A stretch of DNA of 64,000 nt from CAVVDT01 sp963747005 (GTDB lineage Bacteria > Pseudomonadota > Alphaproteobacteria > Rhizobiales > Aestuariivirgaceae), in the NCBI GenBank assembly GCA_963747005.1, contig CAVVDT010000008.1, forward strand, positions 744,001 to 808,000, in the 5' to 3' direction. The notes under the pieces are model-generated. The model saw nothing but the letters and a program-made list of their open reading frames with translations. It did not search any database and had not been told where the DNA came from. Shown here piece after piece: positions 35,632 through 44,355 of this stretch; position 1 is the stretch's first letter, and every line of letters begins with the position of its first letter. Position numbers and translations under genes: made by a program.

Positions 35632-36732
35632 ATGGCGACGGGATGGGTCTGCCATGAGCTCTATATGTGGCACAACACGTGGAACTGGGCGCAGGTCTTC
35701 CCGCCCGGCCTGACGGTGCAGCCGGGAGAGCATGCCGAAAATCCCGAGACCAAGCGGCGGCTGCGCAACCTGGTCGAGGTGGCCGGGCTGTTCGATCACC
35801 TCATAGCGGTGAAGCCGCGCTATGCCAGCGAGGATGAAATTGCCCGCGTTCACACCCGCGGCCACATCGCCCGGATCAAGGAGATGAGTGCCGGCTTTGG
35901 CGGCGATGCCAGTTTCCTCTCTCCGTTCGGGACCGGCTCCTTTGAAATCGCGCTTCTGGCCGCCGGCGGCACCATGGCGGCCTTCGATGCAGTGCTCGGC
36001 GGTGAGGTGGCAAATGCCTACGCCCTGGTGCGCCCGCCGGGGCACCATGCCACCGCCGACACCGGCATGGGCTTCTGCCTGTTCGGCAACGTGGCGGTCG
36101 CCATCAAGCATGCCCAGGCAGTCCATGGCATCGAGCGCATCGCTACTGTCGACTGGGACGTCCATCACGGTAACGGCACGCAGGCCGCCTTTTACGACAG
36201 CGCCGGGGTGCTCACAATTTCACTGCACCAGGACAACCTGTTTCCACCCGACAGCGGCACGCTGGCGGAAAACGGCCAAGGCAACGGCAAGGGCTATAAT
36301 CTGAACGTCCCGTTGCCTCCCGGCTCGGGCAACGGCGCCTATGAGTACGCTTTCGAAAAGGTCGTGTTGCCGGCACTCGCTGCCTACCGGCCGCAACTGA
36401 TTGTCGTCCCGTGCGGCTTCGATGCCTCGGGCGTCGATCCGCTGGGCCGCATGATGGTGACGTCTGAGGGCTATCGCGCCATGACGCGGATGCTGATGAA
36501 AGCCGCCAATGAGCATTGTGGCGGGAAGCTGGTGATGTCGCACGAGGGCGGCTATTCGGCCATGTATGCACCTTATTGCGGCCTGGCGGTGCTGGAGGAA
36601 ATGACCGGGATCAAGACCCACATCGACGACCCGTGGGCACCGCTGATGATCGAATGGGGCCAGCAGGGCCTGCAGCCGCATCAGTCCACGGCCATTGATC
36701 GCGCCGCCGAACTCGTTGCCAACATCAAGTGA
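35632..36732 (+). CDS. class II histone deacetylase-like amidohydrolase (acetylpolyamine amidohydrolase type)
   Basis: Zn-dependent arginase/deacetylase-fold enzyme, 366 residues. Active-site signatures are YALVRPPGHHATAD (His138, His139), VDWDVHHGNGTQAAF with Zn ligands Asp176 and His178, and CGFDASGVDPLGRM with the third Zn Asp. SHEGGYSAMYAPYC carries the late catalytic-pocket motif. Bacterial members remove acetyl groups from acetylpolyamines or other small amides. Here it opens a co-directional block with two amine-type ABC transporters and an aldehyde dehydrogenase, which supports a polyamine or amide substrate; that is inference. The solute-binding protein gene follows 67 bases downstream. 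Confidence 0.85.
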   Translation: MATGWVCHELYMWHNTWNWAQVFPPGLTVQPGEHAENPETKRRLRNLVEVAGLFDHLIAVKPRYASEDEIARVHTRGHIARIKEMSAGFGGDASFLSPFGTGSFEIALLAAGGTMAAFDAVLGGEVANAYALVRPPGHHATADTGMGFCLFGNVAVAIKHAQAVHGIERIATVDWDVHHGNGTQAAFYDSAGVLTISLHQDNLFPPDSGTLAENGQGNGKGYNLNVPLPPGSGNGAYEYAFEKVVLPALAAYRPQLIVVPCGFDASGVDPLGRMMVTSEGYRAMTRMLMKAANEHCGGKLVMSHEGGYSAMYAPYCGLAVLEEMTGIKTHIDDPWAPLMIEWGQQGLQPHQSTAIDRAAELVANIK

Positions 36733-36799
36733 ACGTGCCCGAGCACCCGGCGCCGCCGGACGCCGCCGGACAAAACCATGCGTCATCAGGGAGGACACC

Positions 36800-38137
36800 A
36801 TGACCAAGGCCAAATCTGACAACCTCAGCCGACCGAACATCATCCCCAGTCGTCGCGACGTGCTCAAGGGCGCCGCCGTTCTGGGCGGATCGGCAGCGCT
36901 GCTCGCCAGCATAAACGACGGCGCGCGCGCTGCCGGCGATCCCATCCCCGTCGGGCAGGCGGCCCCGCTCACCGACTTCGCCGCCGCTGACGGCGTCGAG
37001 TTCAAGAACGGCCTGACCTTTGCCTGCGAAGAGATCAATGCGCTGGGTGGTATTCTCGGGCGGCCCTTGGAGCCCTATTTCGAAGACACCGCCCAGATGG
37101 GCGACGCCACAAACATACAGGCGGTGCAGCGCCTGATCGACCGGCATAGCACCCATGCCATCCTCAACGGCTATAATGTCGGCTCCGGCGCTGCCATCCA
37201 GGACGTCATAGCCGACGCCGGCATCATCTATGTGCATTACGACACCACCATCAGTCACAACAACCTGATCAAGTCGAACCCGAAGAAGTATTTCGGCTCC
37301 TTCCAGGGCGATCCGGCGGAATACTGGTACGGACCGGGCCTGCTCAGGTTCCTCGCCGATCTGGAGGCGTCGGGACAATACACCCGCGCCAACAAGAAGG
37401 TCGCGATCATCACCAGCGCCGGGGTCTATTCCATCAATATCGCCAACGCCGTCAAGGACAAGGCCGGCGACTTCGGCTGGGAGGTCTCGCTGTTCGAGAC
37501 GGTCACTGTGCCGATCTCGGAATGGGGACCGACGCTGGCCAAGATTCGCCAGGATCCGCCCGGGCTCATTGTCATCACTCATTTCTATCCCGGCGACCTC
37601 GCCCAGTTCATGCTGCAATTCGCGCCTGACCCGACGCCGTCGCTGGTCTACATGCAATACGGGCCGTCATTGCCGTCGTTCCGCGACATCGGCAAGGAAG
37701 CCACCAACGGTGTGCTCTACGCCACGGTGATCGGCTGTCTGCAAGATGAGATCGGCAATGCGTTCGAGGCTCGCTACAAGGCCAAGTTCGGCGCCAATGC
37801 CGGTCACAATTCCGGCGCCCAGCCTTATGACGGGGCCTATGTGTGGGCAACCGCAGCGGCGCTGGCCGGCGGCAGCGGCGAGCCGGGCAACGAAGACCAG
37901 AACCGCAAGGTGGCCGACCGCATGCGTTCGATGATCCACCGCGGCGTTACCGGCACGACGCGGTTCATCCCCGACGAGCAGGCTGCCTACACCTATCCCA
38001 CGCAGACCAAGGATTCCTCGCTCGGCATGCCGCATCAGTTCCTGCAGATCCACGACTACACCAAGGGCGCCGGCCTCATCGCGCCGCCGCCCTATGACAC
38101 GGCAAAGTTCAAGATGCCGCCGTGGATCAAGGCGTGA
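36800..38137 (+). CDS. branched-chain amino-acid/amide-type ABC transporter substrate-binding protein
   Basis: Periplasmic binding protein of the LivJ/UrtA class (Peripla_BP family), 445 residues. The start at 36800 follows GGAGGACACC. A twin-arginine-like leader SRRDVLKGAAVLGGSAALLA suggests Tat export. The mature part has IPVGQAAPLTDFAAADGVEF and ACEEINALGGILGRPLEPYF, both family-typical, and a ligand-contact zone YNVGSGAAIQDVIADAGIIY. The ligand is uncertain; UrtA-like members bind urea or short amides. First gene of a five-gene transporter set. Confidence 0.88.
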   Translation: MTKAKSDNLSRPNIIPSRRDVLKGAAVLGGSAALLASINDGARAAGDPIPVGQAAPLTDFAAADGVEFKNGLTFACEEINALGGILGRPLEPYFEDTAQMGDATNIQAVQRLIDRHSTHAILNGYNVGSGAAIQDVIADAGIIYVHYDTTISHNNLIKSNPKKYFGSFQGDPAEYWYGPGLLRFLADLEASGQYTRANKKVAIITSAGVYSINIANAVKDKAGDFGWEVSLFETVTVPISEWGPTLAKIRQDPPGLIVITHFYPGDLAQFMLQFAPDPTPSLVYMQYGPSLPSFRDIGKEATNGVLYATVIGCLQDEIGNAFEARYKAKFGANAGHNSGAQPYDGAYVWATAAALAGGSGEPGNEDQNRKVADRMRSMIHRGVTGTTRFIPDEQAAYTYPTQTKDSSLGMPHQFLQIHDYTKGAGLIAPPPYDTAKFKMPPWIKA

Positions 38138-38156
38138 CGGCTACGGATCGGGTGTG

Positions 38157-38960
38157 ATGACCGGGGCCGCCGAACCGCTGCTGTCGCTCGTTGGCGTCAG
38201 CAAGTTTTTCGGCGCCCTGGCCGCTGTCAGGGACCTCACCCTGGACGTCAGGCAGGGTGAGGTTCTCGGCATCGGCGGTCCGAACGGGGCCGGCAAGACG
38301 ACGCTGTTTGAGGTGATTTCCGGTCTCAGTCCGGCAACGACGGGGAAGATCCGCCTTTGCGGCCGCGACATCACGCATGCTTCGCCCGAAGCCATCTGCC
38401 ATGCCGGGATCGCCCGGACCTTTCAGCTCAATGCCTGTTTCGACACCCTCACGGTGCGCGAAAACGTCGTCGCTGCTGCCTATTTCGGCCGTGACAATCG
38501 CCTGGTGCCCGGCCTCAGCATCGATCGTGCCACCCTGGCAAGGGCCGATGAGGCGCTGGAAAGGGTGGGGCTTCAGGACAAACGCAAAGGGATGGCCGGC
38601 GAGCTTGCGGTTCTCGATCGCAAACTCCTCATGTTGGCTGGCGCTATCGTCACCCGGCCGGTCCTGCTGCTCATGGACGAGCCGGTCGGCGGCCTCAACG
38701 CCAGCGAAACCGACCGCATCATGGCCATCGTGCGATCGCTGGCAGAGGCCAGCATGACCATCGTGTTGATCGAACACGTGATGCGCTTTCTGGTGCAACT
38801 GTCGCAGCGGGTAGCCATTCTGCATCATGGCGAGCTGATTTTCGACGGACGGCCGAACGCGCTTTTCGACGATGCCCGGGTCGTTGACGTCTATCTCGGA
38901 GCGGGCGCTGCTGGCCGCCTGAAAAAGGAATTGACGCAACCGCGGGCGAGCTTGACATGA
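38157..38960 (+). CDS. ABC transporter ATP-binding protein, LivG type
   Basis: First ATPase of the branched-chain-type transporter. Walker A is GPNGAGKTTLFEV and the Walker B region LLLMDEPVGGLN. The signature motif region reads GELAVLDRKLLMLAGA instead of a canonical LSGGQ, a deviation worth noting because LivG normally has LSYGxQR. The H-loop is LIEHVM. The C-terminal helix is short, as in LivG. The ATG at 38157 is favoured; an adjacent GTG at 38154 is possible. It overlaps the next ATPase by ATGA. Confidence 0.88.
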   Translation: MTGAAEPLLSLVGVSKFFGALAAVRDLTLDVRQGEVLGIGGPNGAGKTTLFEVISGLSPATTGKIRLCGRDITHASPEAICHAGIARTFQLNACFDTLTVRENVVAAAYFGRDNRLVPGLSIDRATLARADEALERVGLQDKRKGMAGELAVLDRKLLMLAGAIVTRPVLLLMDEPVGGLNASETDRIMAIVRSLAEASMTIVLIEHVMRFLVQLSQRVAILHHGELIFDGRPNALFDDARVVDVYLGAGAAGRLKKELTQPRASLT

Positions 38961-39673
38961 CCGGTCCTCGATTGCGCCTTGAAGATGTGGCAAGCGGCTA
39001 TGGCGGGCGCGAGGTGCTGGACGGCGTCTCGCTGGATATCGACGATGGCGCCCTGACCGCCATTATCGGCCCCAACGGGCACGGAAAGACGACGCTGCTG
39101 CGTACCATATCGGGGCTGGTCAGGGCGCGGCGCGGCACCATCCGGCTCGAAGGCGCGGACATCACCCGGCTGCGCCCCGATGCCATCGCGGCGGCCGGTG
39201 TCGCCCACGTCCCGCAAGGCGACTTGCTGTTTCCCGACATGACGGTGCTGGAGAACCTTCAGATGGGTGCCTATCTGCCGCGCGCCAGCAAGAGCGCTGA
39301 GAGGACGCTGGACCTGGTGTTCACGCTGTTGCCGAAGCTGGCCGAGCGCCGGCACCAGGCAGCCAGCACCCTGTCTGGCGGCGAGCGGCGCATGACCGGT
39401 ATCGGCCGAGGCCTGATGATGGATGCCAAGGTCATCATGCTCGATGAGCCTTCACTGGGCCTGGCACCCATCGTCATCGACCAGATCTATACGTTGATCG
39501 AAAGCCTCAAGGCCGAACGCCGGACGTTGCTGGTGGTCGAGGAGAACGCCATGCGCATCGCCGCCGTTGCCGATCGTATCCACCTGCTCGACAACGGCCG
39601 CTTCGCCTGGTCCGGCAGCGGCAGCGAAGTCCTTGCCCGCCCGGAAATCGTCGAAGCCTATCTGGGGCAATGA
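38957..39673 (+). CDS. ABC transporter ATP-binding protein, LivF type
   Basis: Second ATPase, 238 residues, with Walker A GPNGHGKTTLLRT, signature TLSGGERRMTGIGRGLM, Walker B VIMLDEPSLGLAPIV and H-loop region VEENAMRIAA. The Gly-His substitution in Walker A (NGHGKT for NGAGKT) is common in LivF. It pairs with the LivG-type subunit to power uptake. Overlaps upstream gene by four bases; the permease gene starts two bases after its stop. Confidence 0.92.
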   Translation: MTGPRLRLEDVASGYGGREVLDGVSLDIDDGALTAIIGPNGHGKTTLLRTISGLVRARRGTIRLEGADITRLRPDAIAAAGVAHVPQGDLLFPDMTVLENLQMGAYLPRASKSAERTLDLVFTLLPKLAERRHQAASTLSGGERRMTGIGRGLMMDAKVIMLDEPSLGLAPIVIDQIYTLIESLKAERRTLLVVEENAMRIAAVADRIHLLDNGRFAWSGSGSEVLARPEIVEAYLGQ

Positions 39674-39674
39674 T

Positions 39675-40559
39675 ATGAGCGCCGATGTCATTATCCAGGT
39701 CATTTCGTCAGGTCTCACGCTCGGTGCCATGTATGCCGTTTCGACCGTCGGGCTTTCGCTGGTGTACGGCTCGCTCAACATGCTCAACATGGCACACGGG
39801 GCCATCCTCGCCAGCGGTGGCTATGTCACTTATTGGGCCATGGAACGCGCCGGGATGCCGGCCTATGCCGCGGTCCCGACCGCTGCGCTTGCGGGTGGCC
39901 TGATCGGACTTGCCATTTATGTCCTGCTTGCCCGGCCGCTGTTGCCGCGCGCCAGTTTCGAGACCAGCGTCTTCATTGCCACCATCGGGGTGGGCTCGGT
40001 GCTCGAAAACCTGTTGCAGGTAGGCTTCGGCCCGCAGCAGCTTCCGCAGCCGCTCACCTTTTCCGGTGGTGTAAGAATTGGCGATGTTCTGGTGACATGG
40101 CAGAACATAGCGATCCTCGTTTCGGCCCTGGTCATGATGGGTCTGGTTGGCCTTTTTCTGCGCAGCACCAGAATGGGAAGGGCCATTCGCGCCACCGCCC
40201 AGAACCGCGAGGCCGCCCAGTTGATGGGCGTCAATGTCAACTATGTCTACGGGCTCGTCCTCACCCTATCGGGCGGCCTTGCCGCCATTTCGGGCGTGCT
40301 CTTGAGCGCACTCACCACCCTGTCGCCCACCATGGGCGGCGATCCCATGCTCAAGGCCTTCGTCATCTGCGTCGTGGCCGGGCTTGGCAACATATACGGT
40401 GCCGCCGTCACGGCCATCGGTATCGGGCTGATCGAGGCCACGATCCAGTACAGCATCGGCGTGCGCTATGGCTTTGCCAGTCTTCTGGTGCTCGTCATCG
40501 TCATCCTGATCTGGCGGCCGTCCGGCCTGTTCGGCCAGCGTCACGTGGCGAGGATGTAA
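39675..40559 (+). CDS. branched-chain-type ABC transporter permease, LivH type
   Basis: Integral membrane protein of about 294 residues with eight hydrophobic segments. SSGLTLGAMYAVSTVGLSLV and NMLNMAHGAILASGGYVTYW at the N-terminus are hallmark LivH/UrtB motifs. The coupling region is RSTRMGRAIRATAQNREAAQ with GVNVNYVYGL following. The stop TAA overlaps the LivM-type start as TAATG, so both permeases are translated together. Confidence 0.92.
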   Translation: MSADVIIQVISSGLTLGAMYAVSTVGLSLVYGSLNMLNMAHGAILASGGYVTYWAMERAGMPAYAAVPTAALAGGLIGLAIYVLLARPLLPRASFETSVFIATIGVGSVLENLLQVGFGPQQLPQPLTFSGGVRIGDVLVTWQNIAILVSALVMMGLVGLFLRSTRMGRAIRATAQNREAAQLMGVNVNYVYGLVLTLSGGLAAISGVLLSALTTLSPTMGGDPMLKAFVICVVAGLGNIYGAAVTAIGIGLIEATIQYSIGVRYGFASLLVLVIVILIWRPSGLFGQRHVARM

Positions 40560-41542
40560 TGACATTCCGCCATCATATCGCTGTCGGGACTGTCGTGCTG
40601 GCGCTGCTGGCGGCGCTGCCTTTCATCTTTCCGATGCGCTATCTCGTCACGCAGATGACGTTGGTGTTCCTGTGGGCGACGGTAGCCACGCAGTGGAACC
40701 TGGTTCTGGGCTACGGCGGAATCTTCTCGCTCGCCCAGATGGCACTGTTCGCCTGCGGGGCCTACGTCACCGCCATGACCGGCTACTATTTCCACTGGTC
40801 CTTGTGGATCGCCATGCCGGTCGCGGCGTTGGCGAGCGTCGCGATGTCCATGCTCATCGGGGTCGGTTGCCTCAGGCTGCGGGGTGCCTATGTGGCGCTC
40901 CTCACCCTCGCCATCGCCCAGGTCATCTACATCGTGATCATCAACGATACCGACTGCTTCTTGATGACCGCATCAGGTTGCATGCCGCTGATGGGCGGAG
41001 TGCGCGGCATCAGCCGGTTCGGCGATCTGGGCTTTCACGACTGGTTCGGCGGCAAGTGGATTGTGGCCGATTATCTTGTAGCGCTCGCCATATTGGCGCT
41101 CGCCACGCTGTTCACCATCTTCATGCTCAATGGCCCGATCGGCCTGGCCTTCCGTGCCTTGCGGGACAATCCGGGCTATGCCGTTTCGCGCGGCATCAGT
41201 CGGTTCAAGTATCAAATGTGGCTGTTTGCCATGTCGGCTTTCTTCACCGGGCTGGCCGGTGCATTCTATGCCGCCCACTTCCGGGTGGTCGGTCCCACGA
41301 TCTTCTCCGTCACGCTGCTGCTGTTCATCCTGTCCATGGTCGTCGTCGGCGGTCTGGGTACCCTTTGGGGGCCGCTGCTCGGAACGGCATTCCTGATGCT
41401 CGCGGACGAAGGGCTGAAGGAATTTCAGCAGTACCGCGCGCTGGGTCTTGGCCTGGTGCTGCCGGTCTTCATCGTCTTCCTGCCGGGTGGCATAGCAGGT
41501 ACGGCAGCGAGTCTCTGGCAGCGCATCAAGCGGCAGCGCTGA
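40559..41542 (+). CDS. branched-chain-type ABC transporter permease, LivM type
   Basis: Second permease, about 327 residues. NLVLGYGGIFSLAQMALFAC and GCLRLRGAYVALLTLAIAQV are LivM/UrtC signatures; the coupling helix is AFRALRDNPGYAVSRGISRF, and VVVGGLGTLWGPLLGTAFL is the conserved C-terminal segment. It completes the SBP-LivG-LivF-LivH-LivM set. Start chosen at the ATG overlapping the LivH-type stop; longer frames upstream are not real. Confidence 0.92.
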   Translation: MTFRHHIAVGTVVLALLAALPFIFPMRYLVTQMTLVFLWATVATQWNLVLGYGGIFSLAQMALFACGAYVTAMTGYYFHWSLWIAMPVAALASVAMSMLIGVGCLRLRGAYVALLTLAIAQVIYIVIINDTDCFLMTASGCMPLMGGVRGISRFGDLGFHDWFGGKWIVADYLVALAILALATLFTIFMLNGPIGLAFRALRDNPGYAVSRGISRFKYQMWLFAMSAFFTGLAGAFYAAHFRVVGPTIFSVTLLLFILSMVVVGGLGTLWGPLLGTAFLMLADEGLKEFQQYRALGLGLVLPVFIVFLPGGIAGTAASLWQRIKRQR

Positions 41543-41943
41543 CACCGCCAGCGCAAGGCGTGATTGGGCTCAGCCTTGAGGCATGTCGACCTGCACCTCA
41601 ATAGTGCCGGACCGATCCATCTGCGTTGCTGCCTGCAACCTTTCAGCATCGACGACCGGCTGATTCTGCGAGAATAGGCAGGCTCCTTATTTGGGTCGGG
41701 CCGTGGCCAGCATGGCGCTTTATTCTTGCAGCAGGCGATGCGAAATTTCATCAATTGAAGTTGAGGCATGATCCGTCCATCCTCCAGCGACGAGCGGTTC
41801 GTTCCAAAGTTTATGAATTAAATCAATATGATATCTCTTTCCTCGATGCGCTGTGGCAACTGGCATGAAACCTGCTGTGGTCTTGTTTGCGCCGATATGT
41901 GAATAATGCTGCAGAAGCCGCAAACTGGCCACCGGGGAGAGGG
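41543..41943. other. intergenic region with candidate sigma-54 promoter
   Basis: About 400 bases without a protein-like frame separate the branched-chain-type transporter from the PAS gene. The right half is A+T-rich and holds the -24/-12 candidate at 41,861-41,876. The gap divides the block into at least two transcription units. Confidence 0.5.
41861..41876 (+). promoter_or_regulatory. candidate sigma-54 (-24/-12) promoter
   Basis: TGGCATGAAACCTGCT keeps the invariant GG (41862-41863) and GC (41874-41875) exactly ten bases apart and matches the TGGCACGN4TTGCW consensus at most other positions. It lies about 68 bases upstream of the PAS gene and its sigma-54 activator, consistent with autoregulation. 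Single short match found by eye, so chance is possible. Confidence 0.45.
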
Positions 41944-42855
41944 ATGGGAACTACCAACGGAAAATTTGCCGGTTCTGTCACGGCAGGTGATGGCCGTGTC
42001 CCGCCACCTCCCGACCCTCAGCCAAAATCGAATACAGAAGTTGCCATCCTGAAGGGGATGGTCGACGCCTCGGCCGATGCCTGCTGGTGCATGGAGTTCG
42101 AGGAACCGGTCGATCTCGAAAGTCCGGATCGCGAAGTGATCCGCCAGATTTTCGAAAACGGGCCGCGCTGGCGGTTTTGCAACCAGGCCATGGCGCGCCT
42201 GTATCGGCTGCCGGCGCGTCTCGATCTGGGCGACCGACCGGTGCGCGAGATCTTCCCGCGCAACAGGCAAAACGAGCAATTTATCGAGAATCTTCTGCGC
42301 AGTGGCTTTCAGGTCAACGCTGCGCCGGCCCTCGACAGCCGCTACGACGGCAGCCAGATGTATGTCGAAAATGACGTTCGCGCCCACATCGAGAACGGCA
42401 GGCTGATCCGCATGTTCGGCGTGGTTCGCGATGTCAGCAAGCAACGCTGGAAGGAGAACGATCTCAAGGGAAAATTGCAGCTTGTCGAATGGCTGATGGG
42501 CGCAATTCCGGACGCGTTGATCGCCTTTGACGCCTATCTGCTGATTACCGCAGCAAATCCGGCCGCTGCCAAGCTGTTTCAGACGGACGTTGAATCGCTG
42601 GTGGGAACCAGTGCCAGGCTTTATCTGAAGCCGACCGGCCCTGCCGGCGAAGATCCGGGCATGGTTCTGCAAGAAGCCCTCGCGTCGCCCCGCATCGCCA
42701 CCGGACCGGTGGAACTTGCGCTCCCCATCAGAACAGGGGTTTCAACGCACTGGCGCTGCGGTGGCGGCATGGATCCCGATGGCACCAGGATGCACGTTGC
42801 GATCATCCGCCCGCTCGCCGCAACCGGTGACGACGCCGCCAGGGGGCAGACATGA
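41944..42855 (+). CDS. PAS-domain sensory protein paired with sigma-54 activator
   Basis: A 303-residue soluble protein with two PAS-like domains. The first spans about 35-175 (ILKGMVDASADACWCMEFEE through RMFGVVRDVSKQRWKENDL). The second spans about 180-290 (LMGAIPDALIAFDAYLLITA through LVGTSARLYLKP). No output domain is present. The ATG at 41944 follows GGGGAGAGGG. The gene lies 19 bases upstream of a sigma-54 activator that has its own short PAS region, so this protein probably senses a ligand and modulates that activator; this is inferred from position. Confidence 0.75.
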   Translation: MGTTNGKFAGSVTAGDGRVPPPPDPQPKSNTEVAILKGMVDASADACWCMEFEEPVDLESPDREVIRQIFENGPRWRFCNQAMARLYRLPARLDLGDRPVREIFPRNRQNEQFIENLLRSGFQVNAAPALDSRYDGSQMYVENDVRAHIENGRLIRMFGVVRDVSKQRWKENDLKGKLQLVEWLMGAIPDALIAFDAYLLITAANPAAAKLFQTDVESLVGTSARLYLKPTGPAGEDPGMVLQEALASPRIATGPVELALPIRTGVSTHWRCGGGMDPDGTRMHVAIIRPLAATGDDAARGQT

Positions 42856-42874
42856 AATCCGGGGCGATGCGATA

Positions 42875-44326
42875 ATGACCGACAAGCCGGTTGCACCCAT
42901 CGTCACCGAACCGCTTGTCGCGATGACGTCTTCTGCAGACATGGCCGGGTTGCTGGATGCGTTCGACGACGGTGTTGTCTTGATTGGCCAATCCGGGAAG
43001 ATCGTCGGTGCCAACAACGAAGCTTGTGGCCTGATCGGCCAGGATTTCGCTTCCATCCAGAACAGGAACCTTGCCGATCTGGAGGATCTGCACCCGGGTC
43101 TGCTTCCTCTTGCAAATGCAATCGCGCGCGGCGTCAATGCCGAACTCGTCGTTCGCACCGCTGGCGGCAAGACCCTGTTTGCGGTTGTTCGCAGTGTGCG
43201 CCGCAATGCGCCAGAGCGCACCCTTCCGCGCGCCGCGTTGATGATTGTCACCCTGCGCGATCTGGAGGTCTTCGAATACCGCCGCCGCAAGGCTTTGGGC
43301 AATGCCGTAAAGCCGGCGTTTCGCACGCTGGCCGACAACAAGGCAAGGCCTGATTTTGGAACGCAACGGCTGATCACGCCGCAGCTTGAAAGGGTTCTGG
43401 CGCGCGGCGAGCGGGCCATCCTGCAAGGCGCACGCATCTTGATTACCGGCGAATCTGGGTCCGGAAAGACGGAGATCGCCCGATACTTTCATACCTTTGT
43501 CTCCAATGCCGAGGACCCGTTTCAGGTCGTCAACTGCGCATCGATTCCCGACAGCTTGTTCGAGTCCGAGATGTTCGGCTACGAAAAGGGGGCCTTCACC
43601 GGCGCCTTGACATCGGGTCGCGCCGGGCTGATCGAGCAGGCCGAGGGCGGAACCTTGTTCCTCGACGAGATCGGCGAAGTTCCCTTGAGCATGCAGGCAA
43701 AGCTGCTCGGCTTTCTGGAGGATGGCATCGTACGGCGCATTGGCGGCGGCAAGCACCGTGCCTCGCACGTGCGGGTGATTGCGGCGACCAATCGCGATTT
43801 ACGCCAGATGGTGCGCGAGGGGACATTTCGTGCCGATCTTTACTATCGTCTGGCCGTGGTGCATCTGGCCGCTCCGCCGCTTCGGGCCATACCTGAACTG
43901 ACGGCGCATCTCATCGATCGTTTCGTCGAAACGCTCAATCTGCGGCGGGCGCAGAAATTCAGCCTGCCAGGATGGGTCCGCCGGCGGCTCATCGACTACG
44001 GATGGCCCGGCAATGTGCGCGAACTGCTGAACGTCGTGCAGCAATTGTCCATCTTCTGCGACGAGAACGCCGATCTGGACGGCATGCTGGGCGAGCTGTT
44101 GCAGCCGATATCGGCTTCTCAGGAACCCCGGCCGGGCGAATTCAGCCCACCTCCGTTGCCGCCAGTGGGGGACGAGGGCGATCTCAGGGAAGCCGTTCGC
44201 CGCTTCGAAAGGAGGATCATCGACAGAGCCATAGAAGTGCATGGAAGCAAGCGTGCGGCGGCGCGTGCGCTGGGCGTCGATATCGGCACGATCGTGCGAA
44301 AGACGACCGGTGCGGCACTCAATTGA
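42875..44326 (+). CDS. sigma-54-dependent transcriptional activator (PAS-AAA-Fis)
   Basis: 483 residues. A PAS-like N-terminus (about 20-130, LLDAFDDGVVLIGQSGKIVG) is followed by the AAA+ core: Walker A GESGSGKT (192-199), the sigma-54 contact loop GAFTGA (239-244), Walker B LFLDEIGEVP (about 262-270), and sensor region RVIAATNRDLRQM. The C-terminal Fis-type helix-turn-helix is SKRAAARALGVDIGTIVRKT. Domain order resembles TyrR/PhhR-type regulators of amine and amino-acid catabolism. It lies directly upstream of the polyamine-type transporter (29-base gap) and is its likely regulator. Confidence 0.92.
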   Translation: MTDKPVAPIVTEPLVAMTSSADMAGLLDAFDDGVVLIGQSGKIVGANNEACGLIGQDFASIQNRNLADLEDLHPGLLPLANAIARGVNAELVVRTAGGKTLFAVVRSVRRNAPERTLPRAALMIVTLRDLEVFEYRRRKALGNAVKPAFRTLADNKARPDFGTQRLITPQLERVLARGERAILQGARILITGESGSGKTEIARYFHTFVSNAEDPFQVVNCASIPDSLFESEMFGYEKGAFTGALTSGRAGLIEQAEGGTLFLDEIGEVPLSMQAKLLGFLEDGIVRRIGGGKHRASHVRVIAATNRDLRQMVREGTFRADLYYRLAVVHLAAPPLRAIPELTAHLIDRFVETLNLRRAQKFSLPGWVRRRLIDYGWPGNVRELLNVVQQLSIFCDENADLDGMLGELLQPISASQEPRPGEFSPPPLPPVGDEGDLREAVRRFERRIIDRAIEVHGSKRAAARALGVDIGTIVRKTTGAALN

Positions 44327-44355
44327 GTTCAATGCCAAGACAGGGAGACAAACCA

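Noticed and set aside
35187..36732. tRNA-Ser as the edge of a genomic island
   Set aside because: No integrase, no repeat of the tRNA end, and the downstream genes have normal high-G+C composition.
41713..41730. Second -24/-12-like match (TGGCGC...TTGCA)
   Set aside because: GG and GC are 12 bases apart, not the required 10.
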